Made by a program: the position numbers and the translations under genes. Shown piece by piece: positions 20,797 through 33,974 of a stretch of DNA of 64,000 nucleotides. Each line of letters opens with the position of its first letter. The first letter of the stretch is position 1. Source of the DNA: Burkholderia sp. BCC0506 (GTDB lineage Bacteria; Pseudomonadota; Gammaproteobacteria; Burkholderiales; Burkholderiaceae); assembly GCF_902833145.1 (NCBI RefSeq), contig NZ_CADFEN010000012.1, positions 124,001 to 188,000 of the forward strand, written 5' to 3'. The notes under the pieces were generated by a model that saw nothing but the letters and a program-made list of their open reading frames with translations, did no database searches and was not told the DNA's origin.

Positions 20797-22496
20797 GCGC
20801 CGCGCGCGCGGCGGCCTTGCTCGCGGATCTGCTCGAGCGTCGCGGCCGGCGTGCTGGCGTCCTGCGGGATACGGATCTCGATCACCGCCGGCAGTCCGCA
20901 GGTCAGCGCGCGTTCGAGCGCGGGCGCGAAATCGGCAGTGCGCTCGACCGTCTCGCCATGCGCGCCGAACGCACGCGCATACGCGGCGAAATCGGGATTC
21001 GTGAGCCCCGTGCCGTGCACGCGGCCGGGGTAGTTGCGCTCCTGATGCATGCGGATCGTGCCGAAATGACCGTTGTTGACGACGATCGCGACGATGTTCA
21101 GCCCGTATTGCATCGCGGTCGCGAGCTCGTTGCCGGCCATCATGAAGCAGCCGTCGCCGGCGAGCGCGACGACGGCGCGCCGCGGATACAGCGACTTCGC
21201 GGCGAGCGCGGCCGGCAGCCCGTAGCCCATCGCGCCGCTCGTCGGCGCGAGCTGCGAACGGAAGTGCCGGTACGCGAAATGGCGATGCAGCCAGATCGCA
21301 TAGTTGCCCGCGCCGTTGGTCAGGATCGCGTCGTGCGGCAGGCGCTCGCGCAACTGCACCATCACGTCGCCGAGCTGCACGTCGCCGGGCATCGGCAGCG
21401 GCGCATGCCATTCGCGGTACGCGCGGTGCGCATCGGCGGCCGTGCCGGCCCATGCGGGCCGCGCGGGCGGCTCGAGCGCGGCCAGCGGCGCGGCGATCTC
21501 GGGCATCCCCGACACGATCGGAAGATCGGCGGCGTACACGCGGCCGAGTTCGTCGGCGCCCTGGTGCACGTGGATCAGCGTCTGGCGTGTCTTCGGGATG
21601 TCGAGCAGCGTGTAGCCGCCGGTCGTCGCTTCCCCGAGGCGCGGGCCGATCACGAGCAGCAGGTCGGCGTCGCGGATGCGTTTCGCGAGCGCGGGGTTGA
21701 TCCCGAGCCCGACGTCGCCCGCGTAGTTCGGGTGCGCGTTGTCGATCGTGTCCTGGAAGCGGAACGCGCACGCGACCGGCAATTGCCAGCGTTCGACGAA
21801 GGTGCGCAGGTTCGCGCAGGCGTCCGGCGTCCAGCCGCTGCCGCCGACGATCGCGAACGGCCGTTGCGCGCGCGCGAGCCGCTCGCGCAGCTCGTCGAGC
21901 TGCGCGGGCGACGGCGCGGCCGCGACGCGTTTCGCGGCCGGCACGACCGGCTGCGGCGCGCACGCGTCGGACAGCACGTCCTCCGGCAACGCGAGCACGA
22001 CCGGGCCGGGCCGGCCCGACGTCGCGACGTGGAACGCATGGCTCAGGTATTCGGGGATGCGCCGCGGGTCGTCGATCTGCGCGACCCATTTCGCCATCTG
22101 GCCGAACATCCGGCGGTAATCGATTTCCTGGAAGGCCTCGCGGTCGAGATGCTCGCGTGCGCACTGGCCGACGAACAGGATCATCGGCGTCGAATCCTGG
22201 AACGCGGTATGCACGCCGATCGACGCGTGGGTCGCGCCGGGCCCGCGCGTGACGAACGCGATGCCGGGGCGGCCGGTCAGCTTGCCGACCGCTTCGGCCA
22301 TGTTCGCGGCGGCCGCCTCGTGGCGGCAGACGACCGTCTGGATGCGGGCGGTATCGTCCGCCAGCGCATCGAGCACGGCGAGAAAGCTCTCGCCCGGCAC
22401 GCAGAACACGCGTTCGACGTGATTGGCGAGCAACGCATCGACGAGCAGCCGCGCACCGGTGGTCGTGCGCGGCTCGAGATCCTTGGAATGCGACAT
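20793..22496 (-). CDS. Thiamine diphosphate-dependent enzyme, acetolactate-synthase-like
   Basis: A 567-residue ThDP enzyme of the acetolactate synthase/benzoylformate decarboxylase superfamily. The catalytic Glu lies in VERVFCVPGESFLAVLDAL (N-terminal Pyr domain), followed by GVHTAFQDSTPMILFVGQ, a central FAD-like domain with FAIVGGSGWTPDAC, and a C-terminal PP domain with GDGCFMMAGNELATAMQYGLNIVAIVVNN binding Mg-ThDP. There is no small regulatory subunit gene next to it, so it is probably not the biosynthetic AHAS. It shares its stop with the start of the GT9-like gene. Substrate unknown. The start at 22496 gives the family N-terminus; a start at 22790 would add an unmatched 98 residues. 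Confidence 0.85.
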   Translation of the reverse strand: MSHSKDLEPRTTTGARLLVDALLANHVERVFCVPGESFLAVLDALADDTARIQTVVCRHEAAAANMAEAVGKLTGRPGIAFVTRGPGATHASIGVHTAFQDSTPMILFVGQCAREHLDREAFQEIDYRRMFGQMAKWVAQIDDPRRIPEYLSHAFHVATSGRPGPVVLALPEDVLSDACAPQPVVPAAKRVAAAPSPAQLDELRERLARAQRPFAIVGGSGWTPDACANLRTFVERWQLPVACAFRFQDTIDNAHPNYAGDVGLGINPALAKRIRDADLLLVIGPRLGEATTGGYTLLDIPKTRQTLIHVHQGADELGRVYAADLPIVSGMPEIAAPLAALEPPARPAWAGTAADAHRAYREWHAPLPMPGDVQLGDVMVQLRERLPHDAILTNGAGNYAIWLHRHFAYRHFRSQLAPTSGAMGYGLPAALAAKSLYPRRAVVALAGDGCFMMAGNELATAMQYGLNIVAIVVNNGHFGTIRMHQERNYPGRVHGTGLTNPDFAAYARAFGAHGETVERTADFAPALERALTCGLPAVIEIRIPQDASTPAATLEQIREQGRRARGA

Positions 22497-22788
22497 GGGC
22501 TGCCGTCTCCCTGGGTAGCGGGACGTACAGATTACGCCGGTTGGCCGCGGGCCGGTGCGACGGCCGCTGAAAAGTGTCGGAACGCTGGGTGGGCCGAGTG
22601 CGCGCCGGCTTCGGTTGGCCATCCGGCCAGCTTGTGCGCGCTTGTGCGAGGGCGGAAAGTGAGCGCTACGGATGGCGGGCTGACGCGTGTCTCGATCCGG
22701 AAATGGGTCTCCCAAATAACAATAAAGTGGGATACCGTCCAATAGTAAAATTTCAGCGAATGAGTGGGGAAAGGGGGCGAGAATCGTC

Positions 22789-23250
22789 ATGATGACCGAA
22801 ACGATTGATCAAAAGACGCTGACGGAGCTGGTCGAGGCCGGTGCGGTGCGTGCGGCCCGCGTGGTCGGTTGCGGCAACGGTTGGGCGCTCTCGGCCCGGT
22901 GCGGTGCACACGAACGCTTCCTGTCGGCCAAGCGCGGCGACGTGCGCGTGTTTCGCCGTTTCGAAACGCTGGTCGGCTTTCTGCGCGACATCGGCATCAG
23001 CCGGTTCGATGTGGATGCATCGACGTTCGATCCGGATGCGGCCGGTCGGGCGGCCCGGCCCGATCGTTCAGCCGCGTTGAAGGCGGCGCACGAGGCGGCA
23101 GCCCACGACCGCTGGTTTCGCGAACAGGTGCAGCAGGCGCTGGATGACCCGCGCATGTCGATTCCGGACGCCGAAGTCAGCGCCGACTTCGCGTCGCGCC
23201 GTGCGGCGCTGCGTGAGCGGCTCGCGGGCAAGCGCGGGGATGCTTCTTGA
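22789..23250 (+). CDS. Antitoxin-like protein (ParC/PaaA2-type) of a toxin-antitoxin pair
   Basis: A 153-residue protein starting with two adjacent ATGs (22789, 22792). The N-terminal half (ELVEAGAVRAARVVGCGNGWALSAR ... LVGFLRDIGISRFDVDASTF) resembles the 'partition-associated ParC' proteins found beside RelE/ParE toxins. The C-terminal half (HDRWFREQVQQALDDPRMSIPDAEV) is the PaaA2/ParD-type toxin-binding tail. The toxin gene starts within the stop codon region (TTG overlap), typical of antitoxin-first modules. A TCCCA/TGGGA dyad in the A+T-rich upstream DNA (about 22710-22735) could be an autoregulatory site. Confidence 0.75.
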   Translation: MMTETIDQKTLTELVEAGAVRAARVVGCGNGWALSARCGAHERFLSAKRGDVRVFRRFETLVGFLRDIGISRFDVDASTFDPDAAGRAARPDRSAALKAAHEAAAHDRWFREQVQQALDDPRMSIPDAEVSADFASRRAALRERLAGKRGDAS

Positions 23251-23531
23251 CCCTCGCGTCGCACTGGAATCCGAAGGCGTACGAGGATCGCGCCGCGATC
23301 ATGGAATACCTCACCGAGGACGACCCGCTGGCCGCGCTCGAACTCGACGAACTGCTGGAAGAAAGGGCGGGGGCGTTATCGGCCCACGCCGAGTTGTATC
23401 GGCAAGGGCGGGTGGCCGGCACGCGCGAGCTGGTGATCGCGCCGAATTATGTACTCGTGTACCGCATTCGGCCGGCCGAGGGCATCGTTGAGGTTCTCCG
23501 GGTGCTGCATGCGCGACGGCAATGGCCGTGA
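23247..23531 (+). CDS. RelE/ParE family toxin
   Basis: A 94-residue toxin-fold protein reading HWNPKAYEDRAAIMEYLTEDDPLAALELDELLEERAGAL ... GRVAGTRELVIAPNYVLVYRIRPAEGIVEVLRVLHARRQWP, the complete RelE/ParE pattern with the conserved GTREL and YVLVYR strands and the terminal H-RQWP. The start is TTG at 23247 overlapping the antitoxin stop (TTGA), which suggests tightly coupled, weak initiation. Whether it cleaves mRNA (RelE) or poisons gyrase (ParE) cannot be told from sequence alone; the terminal HARRQWP favours the ParE/RelE hybrid group common in proteobacterial chromosomes. Confidence 0.85.
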   Translation: MTLASHWNPKAYEDRAAIMEYLTEDDPLAALELDELLEERAGALSAHAELYRQGRVAGTRELVIAPNYVLVYRIRPAEGIVEVLRVLHARRQWP

Positions 23532-23573
23532 TGCGCGTATTCATTGCCGGCTCGTCAGCCGGGGAAGACTGAT

Positions 23574-23940
23574 ATGTACACACATGGTCAGCCGGAGCAG
23601 GTCGCGAAACGGTTTGCGCAGTGCTACACGGGCGACGTCGTCATGTCGGCGATCACCTATGCGGAACTCGAGTACGGCGTGACCGCATGCGCGAGCCCTG
23701 CCCGGGGGGCGCCGCCATCTCGCCGCATTGATCGAGGATATTCCCGTCGCGCCTTTCGACGCCGCGGCAGCGCAAGCGTATGGCCCGGTGCGCGATGCCA
23801 CCCGCGAGCGGAAGAAGGATCACCTCGACAAATTGATCGCCGCGCATGCGGTGTCGCTCGATGTCGTCCTGGTGACCAACCACGAGCGGGATTTCGTCAG
23901 CTATCCGGGGGTGCGACTGGAGAACTGGCTGAACGACTAG
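23574..23940 (+). pseudogene. Broken VapC-type PIN-domain toxin
   Basis: The pieces EQVAKRFAQCYTGDVVMSAITYAELEYGV (first frame, from 23574) and HLAALIEDIPVAPFDAAAAQAYGPVRDATR to VLVTNHERDFVSYPGVRLENWLND (another frame, to 23940) are consecutive parts of one VapC. The frame changes at a run of six G (23704-23709); five G would restore it. The N-terminal LDTN metal-binding segment is also absent: MYTHGQPEQV runs directly into the second part. No VapB gene precedes it. Two independent lesions point to a dead gene, though the G-run could be a sequencing error. Confidence 0.8.
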
Positions 23941-24006
23941 CGTCGGGCGCCAGGTCGGCGGCAATGCGGGGTATCGATTCACCCCGCGCGACCATCGAAT
24001 CCCGCA

Positions 24007-25395
<1,389 letters not shown>

Positions 25396-25425
25396 TTCGA
25401 TACCTGCCTTGCTATAAGAATGGTG

Positions 25426-26568
25426 CTAGCGCGCCTGCAATGGCAGGCACGCGGCGAGCCATGCGGGCGGCGTTGGGGAAAGCTGCTGCGCGACGCGGGC
25501 ATAGCGCCCGTCGAGCCGCGCGGCCAGATGAAAGAGTTCGGTGGCGTTTTTCGGGTCCCACTGCCCCGTGTAACCCGGCAAGCCGGCCTCGCGGCGCTTC
25601 GCGTCGAACGGCACCGGCGAATTCACGAATTCCTCGTGCGTTTTCTCGCCGAGCGCATACGGCACGAGCCAGTCGAGCGCGGCCGCGAGCGTCGCGCCGT
25701 TCGCGCCGCGCTCGCGCAGCCAGTTGCGGTTGAAGCGGCGCGCGGCGAGCGCGGCCGTCACCAGCGGCTGCAGATCGTAGACCGCGTAATGCAGCGCATC
25801 GCGCTCCTCGAAATCCCAGGTCTTGCCGTCCGGGCCGATGTTGTCGGCGAGATGCTCGACGAACAGCCGCTGCGCGGCGTTCATCATCTTGCGGTCGCCG
25901 AGCGTGAACGCGGACAGCGCGATCAGCTTGATCCGGTGGCTCTGCCAGTTGTTGCGCCAGGTGCCGGTGAGCGGGCGCTTCTGCGCATCGACCTGCGCGA
26001 CGTAGCCGGCGCCGAGCTTCGCGATGAACGCGGCCGCCGCGTTGCGCGTCTTCACCGGCAGCGCGCTCGCGGTCATGTCGTACGCGATGATCAGGCTGTC
26101 GAAGCGCGTCTCGTCGATCGGGTTGAAGCTCGGCTGGTAGGTCGACACCCACGCGGACAGGAAGCGGTCGACGAGCTGCAGGTAGCGCGGCGCGTTCGTC
26201 ACGCGCCACGCGAGCGCGGCATCGCGCATCAGCTCCATGTCCCTGAGCGCGGCTTCACTCTGGTCGTAGATGCCTTCATGCGGTAGCGTGCCCTCGGTGT
26301 GCACGCGCGCCATCGCCTTCGGCTGCTCGCCGATGCGCGCGTCGACGCTGCGGATCAGCGCCTGCACGCCCGGCTCGGCCTGCGTCGTCTCGCTCGCCTG
26401 CAGCGCCGGCGCCGCGCAGAAATTCATCGCCGCGCGCGCACTGCCGGACACGCCGACGCCGGCGGCGGCCAGCGACAGCGATGCGACGAGCATCGGCACG
26501 TAGCGGCCTGCGCGGGTGCGCGGCCGACGCGCTGTTGCACCATGGCCCGGAAACATCGGACGCACCAT
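25426..26568 (-). CDS. Exported alginate-lyase-family protein
   Basis: A 380-residue secreted protein. The start at 26568 is preferred because AAGGAG precedes it closely; further in-frame starts lie upstream. Residues 1-50 hold an extended signal with RRPRTRAGRYVPMLVASLSLAAAGVGVSGSARA then AMNFC, cleavable or possibly lipidated elsewhere. The mature part is all-alpha and fits the alginate lyase (PL5-like) fold: TWRNNWQSHRIKLIALSAFTLGD (about 190-212, with the Asn-Trp-Gln-Ser-His active-site cluster), FEERDALHYAVYDLQPLV. It probably cleaves a uronate-containing polysaccharide in the periplasm or outside. Its place between sdaA and the gcv operon is not explained. Confidence 0.78.
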   Translation of the reverse strand: MVRPMFPGHGATARRPRTRAGRYVPMLVASLSLAAAGVGVSGSARAAMNFCAAPALQASETTQAEPGVQALIRSVDARIGEQPKAMARVHTEGTLPHEGIYDQSEAALRDMELMRDAALAWRVTNAPRYLQLVDRFLSAWVSTYQPSFNPIDETRFDSLIIAYDMTASALPVKTRNAAAAFIAKLGAGYVAQVDAQKRPLTGTWRNNWQSHRIKLIALSAFTLGDRKMMNAAQRLFVEHLADNIGPDGKTWDFEERDALHYAVYDLQPLVTAALAARRFNRNWLRERGANGATLAAALDWLVPYALGEKTHEEFVNSPVPFDAKRREAGLPGYTGQWDPKNATELFHLAARLDGRYARVAQQLSPTPPAWLAACLPLQAR

Positions 26569-26653
26569 GCGGAACTCCTTCATTGGCTGGATCGCGTGTG
26601 ATGTTAGCCGGATTGGCGGGCAAGCGTGAAACGGTTGGCCGGGCGGGGAACGT

Positions 26654-26685
26654 AAAAACCGCACGCAACCGGTGGCTGCGTGCGG
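26654..26685 (-). terminator. Intrinsic terminator of the gcv operon
   Basis: Read on the minus strand, CCGCACGCA (26685-26677) and TGCGTGCGG (26667-26659) form a 9-bp stem followed by TTTTT (26658-26654). It is about 38 bases after the gcvP stop, so it ends the gcvTHP transcript. Confidence 0.85.
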
Positions 26686-26722
26686 TGTCGTCACGGTCGG
26701 ACGCTCCGGTGCGAGACGGGCG

Positions 26723-29650
<2,928 letters not shown>

Positions 29651-29708
29651 GGCGTGACTCTGGTCCCGCGCGCGCCGGGGCCGGCGCCGCGCGGTTCGGG
29701 TAGGGAAA

Positions 29709-30089
29709 TTAGTCGATCAGCTTGCTGTACGCGGCGGCGTCGATCAGCTTGTCGGTCGATGCGCCGTCCGCGAGCTTGATCTTGAACAGCCACACGCCGT
29801 ACGCGTCGCCGTTCACGCCTTCCGGCGAGTCGGTGGCTGCCTCGTTGACGGCGACGATCTCGCCGGACACCGGCGAGTAGATGTCGGACGCGGCCTTCAC
29901 CGATTCGACGACGCCGACGGCGTCGCCCGCCGTCACCGACTTGCCGACTTCGGGCAGCTCGAGGAAGACGATGTCGCCGAGCGTGCTCTGCGCGTGATCG
30001 GTGATGCCGACCGTCAGCGTGCCGTCCGCCTCGGTGCGGATCCACTCGTGTTCGTCGGTGTACTTCAGGTCGGCCGGGACGTTGCTCAT
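29709..30089 (-). CDS. gcvH: Glycine cleavage system H protein
   Basis: A 126-residue lipoyl carrier protein that shuttles the methylamine intermediate between GcvP, GcvT and lipoamide dehydrogenase. Starts [34 protein letters not shown]. The lipoylated lysine lies in [20 protein letters not shown], the standard motif. Length is normal. It sits 58 bases before gcvP and 127 bases after gcvT in one operon. Confidence 0.97.
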   Translation of the reverse strand: MSNVPADLKYTDEHEWIRTEADGTLTVGITDHAQSTLGDIVFLELPEVGKSVTAGDAVGVVESVKAASDIYSPVSGEIVAVNEAATDSPEGVNGDAYGVWLFKIKLADGASTDKLIDAAAYSKLID

Positions 30090-30216
30090 CGGATGCTCCT
30101 GGATAAAAGGGTGTGTTCGTTTTGCTGGCGCGCCGCCGAGGCGCGCCGGATGGGGTTGCGCCGGGCGCCATTTCCCGGCTTTACCGGGACGCGGCCTGCC
30201 GGTCGCTTCCCGGTCG

Positions 30217-31335
30217 TTACGCAGCGAGGACCTTGCCGTTGCGCACGAACGGCAGTTTTACCACGCGCGCGGGAAGATTCTTGTCTCGAATTTGCACCTG
30301 GACGGTGTCGCCGATCCGGACGGCCGCCGGCACGCGCGCGAACGCGATCGATTCCTGCATCGACGGCGAGAACGTGCCGCTCGTGATCTCGCCTTCGCCG
30401 TGCGGCGTGACGACCTTCTGGTGCGCGCGCAGCACGCCGCCCGCCTTGCCGTTCTCCTTCTGCAGGATCAGGCCGACGAACGCGGCGCGCGTGCCGTTGG
30501 CTTCCAGTGCGGCGCGGCCGACGAAGTCGCGCGGCGCGGTGAGGTCGACCGTCCATGCGAGGCCCGCGTCGAGCGGGGACACGGTGTCGTCCATGTCCTG
30601 GCCGTACAGGTTCATGCCGGCCTCGAGGCGCAGCGTGTCGCGCGCGCCGAGCCCGCACGGACGCACGCCGTTTTGCTGCAGCGCATTCCACAGCGCGACG
30701 ACGTGCACGGCCGGGACGATCACTTCGAAGCCGTCCTCGCCGGTGTAGCCGGTGCGGGCGACGGTGAGATCGCCGAACGGCGTGCCGGCGACCTGCGCGG
30801 CGTTGAACGGCTTGAGCTCGCCGGTGGCCGCGCGTGCGGACGGCACCGTCGCCCAGACCTTCTCGCGGGCGTTCGGGCCCTGGACGGCGACGATCGCGAA
30901 ATCGCGGCGCGGCGCGATCGTCAGGCCGTAGCCGCCTTGCTCGTTCAGCTGGTTGAACCACGCGATGTCCTTCTCGGCGGTGCCGGCGTTGACGACCACG
31001 CGGAAGAATTCTTCGGTGAAGTAGTAGACGATCAGATCGTCGATGACGCCGCCCTGCGGGTTGAGCAGGCACGAGTAGAGCGCCTTGCCGGGCGTCTTGA
31101 GCTTGCCGACGTTGTTCGCGATCGCATGCTCGAAGAACGCGCGCACGCGGCTGCCGGTGAAATCGACGACGCACATGTGCGACACGTCGAACATGCCGGC
31201 GTCGGTGCGCACGGCTTCGTGTTCTTCGATCTGCGAGCCGTAGTTGACGGGCATGTCCCAGCCGCCGAAGTCGACCATGCGGGCATTGAGCGCGCGGTGC
31301 GCGGCGTTGAGCGGGGTGTGATTCAGTGCAGTCAT
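30217..31335 (-). CDS. gcvT: Glycine cleavage system aminomethyltransferase (T-protein)
   Basis: A 372-residue tetrahydrofolate-dependent enzyme that releases ammonia and makes 5,10-methylene-THF. The start at 31335 gives [34 protein letters not shown], the family N-terminus; longer reading frames run into the riboswitch. Further motifs are [25 protein letters not shown] and [33 protein letters not shown]. It is the first gene of the operon, about 90 bases after the riboswitch. Confidence 0.97.
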   Translation of the reverse strand: MTALNHTPLNAAHRALNARMVDFGGWDMPVNYGSQIEEHEAVRTDAGMFDVSHMCVVDFTGSRVRAFFEHAIANNVGKLKTPGKALYSCLLNPQGGVIDDLIVYYFTEEFFRVVVNAGTAEKDIAWFNQLNEQGGYGLTIAPRRDFAIVAVQGPNAREKVWATVPSARAATGELKPFNAAQVAGTPFGDLTVARTGYTGEDGFEVIVPAVHVVALWNALQQNGVRPCGLGARDTLRLEAGMNLYGQDMDDTVSPLDAGLAWTVDLTAPRDFVGRAALEANGTRAAFVGLILQKENGKAGGVLRAHQKVVTPHGEGEITSGTFSPSMQESIAFARVPAAVRIGDTVQVQIRDKNLPARVVKLPFVRNGKVLAA

Positions 31336-31423
31336 CGAGGCCTCAGGCAAGGCGCTTGCGCGCGGATCAGAACGGCCATGTGCCGACCGCCGCGGCCGAT
31401 GGCCTCGAGCGATCCGGTACATG

Positions 31424-31680
31424 CCCCTCTGTCCTCGATACCTGAGAGATTGCGCTGCGGGCAAAGCCCGGCGAACGCGCGCCCCTTCGGTGGGCAGCCT
31501 GCCCGCGCAGCCGATGCGCTGCGGGCTACTGCCGCTCTCCAGAGTGCGGGGAGTGCGGCCCGCGCAATGCGCGGACGGGAATCCCCGACGCGGTCGGTCC
31601 TTTTGCCTGAGAGTTTGCGGGTGTGCCCCTTCGGCGGCGCAACCGGTGTCGGAACACCCGGTCGCACGCTCTCCCGACGC
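31424..31680 (-). ncRNA. Tandem glycine riboswitch upstream of gcvT
   Basis: Two aptamer cores are visible on the minus strand. The first (about 31680-31593) has GGAGAG, GCCGCCGAAGGGGCA and CTCTCAGGCAAAAGGACCG. The second (about 31550-31424) has GGAGAGCGG, CACCGAAGGGGCGCG and AATCTCTCAGGTATCGAGGAC. These are the conserved P1-P3 core elements of glycine aptamers in tandem. It precedes the glycine cleavage operon, where glycine binding switches expression on. Confidence 0.95.
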
Positions 31681-31807
31681 GTGCGGGCGACTGTACGCGA
31701 GCGGGTCGGCATTGTCAATTTGAGCAAAAGAATGTCGCTTCGCGACAAGCGGCCGCGGCCGGCGCCGCCGCTTCATCCGCTCCGGCGGCGCCGGCGCGTT
31801 GACTCGC

Positions 31808-32176
31808 TTACTCGCCGATCGCGCGCGCGGCCGTGTCGAGTTCCTGGTTCAGCACGCGCTGCTCGTCGCCGGACAGGCCGCCGTTGTGCTGGGCCGCCAT
31901 GTCGTTCGCTTCCTGGCGGATCACGTCGAGGCGGTGGTGCAGCTGTGCGCCATAGGGCGGCGGGTAATAACCGCCGTTCACGCGCGCGTCGATCCGGCGA
32001 TGCAGGTTGTCGATCCGGCCCTGGACCTCCTGCATGCGGTCGTTCGCGACGACCTGCGGATTCGGTCGCGGCGGCGGAGGCGCCTGCCGGGCCGGCCGCT
32101 GCGGCTGCACGATACAGGCCGCGAGCGAGGAAACCAGGGCGCAGCATGCCGCTGCGCGAATCAACCGTTGCATCAC
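31808..32176 (-). CDS. Small putative lipoprotein
   Basis: A 122-residue protein with a signal sequence ending in a lipobox (LVSSLAAC, cysteine about 21), so it is probably anchored in the outer membrane. A Pro-rich linker ([15 protein letters not shown]) follows, then a helical region with [22 protein letters not shown] and a charged C-terminal helix. Either ATG at 32176 or 32173 may start it. It has no recognised function. Such short Burkholderia lipoproteins are common in the envelope. The 127 bases between it and the riboswitch hold no gene. Confidence 0.65.
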   Translation of the reverse strand: MMQRLIRAAACCALVSSLAACIVQPQRPARQAPPPPRPNPQVVANDRMQEVQGRIDNLHRRIDARVNGGYYPPPYGAQLHHRLDVIRQEANDMAAQHNGGLSGDEQRVLNQELDTAARAIGE

Positions 32177-32377
32177 ATTCTCCTGACGGATAAGTGTCGA
32201 ATCGACTTTTCGAGAAACGCGTCAGACCGGACGAGCGCTGACTTTCGTTCCCGCACCATTTGTAACGGAATGTTCGGGATCGTACCGGCCGGGCGGCGTG
32301 GTGGCGGGGGCCGCGCTGCCGCCGGCGCGTGGCGGCGTGGCGCGAAGCGCGGCCGGGTCGGCACCCGGCCGAGGCCG

Positions 32378-33430
32378 TCAGACCACGCGGCGCGCGAACG
32401 GCAGGCGGCGGCCGTCGTGCTCGCTCTGCGCGGCGAGCTCGATGATCGTCATCACGTCGACCGCGTCCTGCGCGGTCACGGGGAACGGCGCGCCGTCGCG
32501 GATCGACGCGGCGAGCGCGCGGTAGAACTCCGCGTACTGGCCGTCGAGCGTCGGCACCGGCCGCTCGACCTCGAGGTCGCCGTCGAGCACGCGCAGCAGG
32601 CCGGGCGGATTGCCGCCGCCGAATTCGACGTCGTCCGCGGTGAGGCCGGCCTTGAGCTGGTCTTCCTGCGTGTCGAGCCCGAACTTCTGGTAGCTGCCGC
32701 GGGTGCCGTGCAGCGTGAAGCGCGCGGGCTCGATCGCCGACAGCGCGCTCGCATGCAGCGCGACGTCCTTGTCCGGATAGCCGAGCAGCAGGTGCACGAA
32801 ATCGGGCGCCGTGCCGTTGTCGCGGCGCGTCTTGACGGTGGCGCTCACCGTTTCCGGCGTACCGAACAACGCGAGCGCCTGGTCGATCAGGTGCGGGCCG
32901 AGGTCGAGCAGCAGGCCGCCGCCGCGGGCCGGCTCCTCGCGCCAGCGCGTGCGCGGCGTCGGCCGGAACCGGTCGAAGTGCGACGCGAAGTACGTGATGC
33001 GGCCGAGCTCGCCCGATTCGACGATCCGGCGCACGGTGAGGAAGTCGCCGTCCCAGCGGCGATTGTGGAACGGTGCGAACAGCCGGCTGCGCGCGTTCGC
33101 GAGCCGCGCGAGCGCGAGCGCCTCGTCGGCGGTGAGCGTGACGGGCTTGTCGACGACCACGTGGCGGCCGGCTTCGAGCACCTGGCGCGCGAGCGCGAAG
33201 TGAGTGTCGTTCGGCGTGGCGATCACCACGCACTCGATGTCGTCGAGGCCGAGCAGCGTGTCGAGGTCGGGGACGATGCGCGCACCCGGATACGCGGCCC
33301 GCGCGCGATCCGCCTGACCCGTCGCGATCGCGGCGACCTCGGTGCGGCCGCTCGTGGCGATCACGGGCGCGTGGAACGTCGCGCCGGCGAAACCGAAACC
33401 CATCAAACCAATCCTGAGCAATGACGACAT
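32378..33430 (-). CDS. Gfo/Idh/MocA family NAD(P)-dependent oxidoreductase
   Basis: A 350-residue dehydrogenase. The Rossmann domain begins LRIGLMGFGFAGATFHAPVI (GxGxxG at about 12-17), EVAAIATGQADRARAAYP, VVIATPNDTHFALARQVLEAGRHVVVDKPVTL carries the family EKP-like lysine, and the C-terminal sheet domain has ILDLGPHLIDQAL-like LLLDLGPHLIDQAL. Members act on sugars, inositols or related alcohols; the substrate is unknown. It is transcribed alone toward the lipoprotein gene. Confidence 0.88.
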   Translation of the reverse strand: MSSLLRIGLMGFGFAGATFHAPVIATSGRTEVAAIATGQADRARAAYPGARIVPDLDTLLGLDDIECVVIATPNDTHFALARQVLEAGRHVVVDKPVTLTADEALALARLANARSRLFAPFHNRRWDGDFLTVRRIVESGELGRITYFASHFDRFRPTPRTRWREEPARGGGLLLDLGPHLIDQALALFGTPETVSATVKTRRDNGTAPDFVHLLLGYPDKDVALHASALSAIEPARFTLHGTRGSYQKFGLDTQEDQLKAGLTADDVEFGGGNPPGLLRVLDGDLEVERPVPTLDGQYAEFYRALAASIRDGAPFPVTAQDAVDVMTIIELAAQSEHDGRRLPFARRVV

Positions 33431-33974
33431 GGCAATTCCTGGCTGCGAAGGAAACTAAAGGATGGCGCGCCTGAGCGACGCGAGGACGACCGGCTATTTT
33501 GGCATGGCGGCGCCGCTTGCACAGACGCGTCGGGCGAAACGCACGAAGCGGTGCGGCGCGTGCGCAGGCACTGCCGGCATTTTGCGCGGAATCGTGCGCC
33601 GCGCAGCCGGCCGGCCAGGGCGCGTACCGCGTCATTCGCCCGCCACGCCGTCGCGCGCGCCGGCCGCCTCGGGCAGCCGCGGTGTGACGCGGCGCACGTA
33701 ACGCCCCTGCCCCGAACGCAGCGGGCCGGCGCGGACGGCGCCGCGGCACGCATATTGTGGCCGAACGGTGCGTGAACGGGGCCGGATTGGCCGGACGGAC
33801 AGCGCGCGCCCGGCCGATCGGCCTGCGGGCGCCGCGTCCGGCGGCGCGCCCGAAATACGCGCCGCCGACGTGTTAACATGCGCGTCCTGCCTGCGTGTCC
33901 GCCTGCTTCGCCAGCCTGCCGCGCACGGCATCCTCCCGGCGTTCCGCCGTCAACCCGCAACACCATCCGCCATC
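33431..33974. other. Intergenic region upstream of rep
   Basis: This 544-base G+C-rich gap lies between the divergent oxidoreductase and rep genes. I see no gene here: the open frames have biased, low-complexity Arg/Ala translations and no ribosome site. It must hold both genes' promoters, but no clear -35/-10 pair stands out. Confidence 0.6.

Noticed and set aside
22497-22788. A long N-terminal extension of the ThDP enzyme up to 22790
   Set aside because: The 98 extra residues have no match and include the promoter-like A+T-rich stretch of the toxin-antitoxin pair; the family N-terminus begins at 22496.
23532-23573. A VapB antitoxin gene before the VapC remnant
   Set aside because: Only 42 bases separate the RelE/ParE-type toxin gene from the remnant, too few for a vapB.
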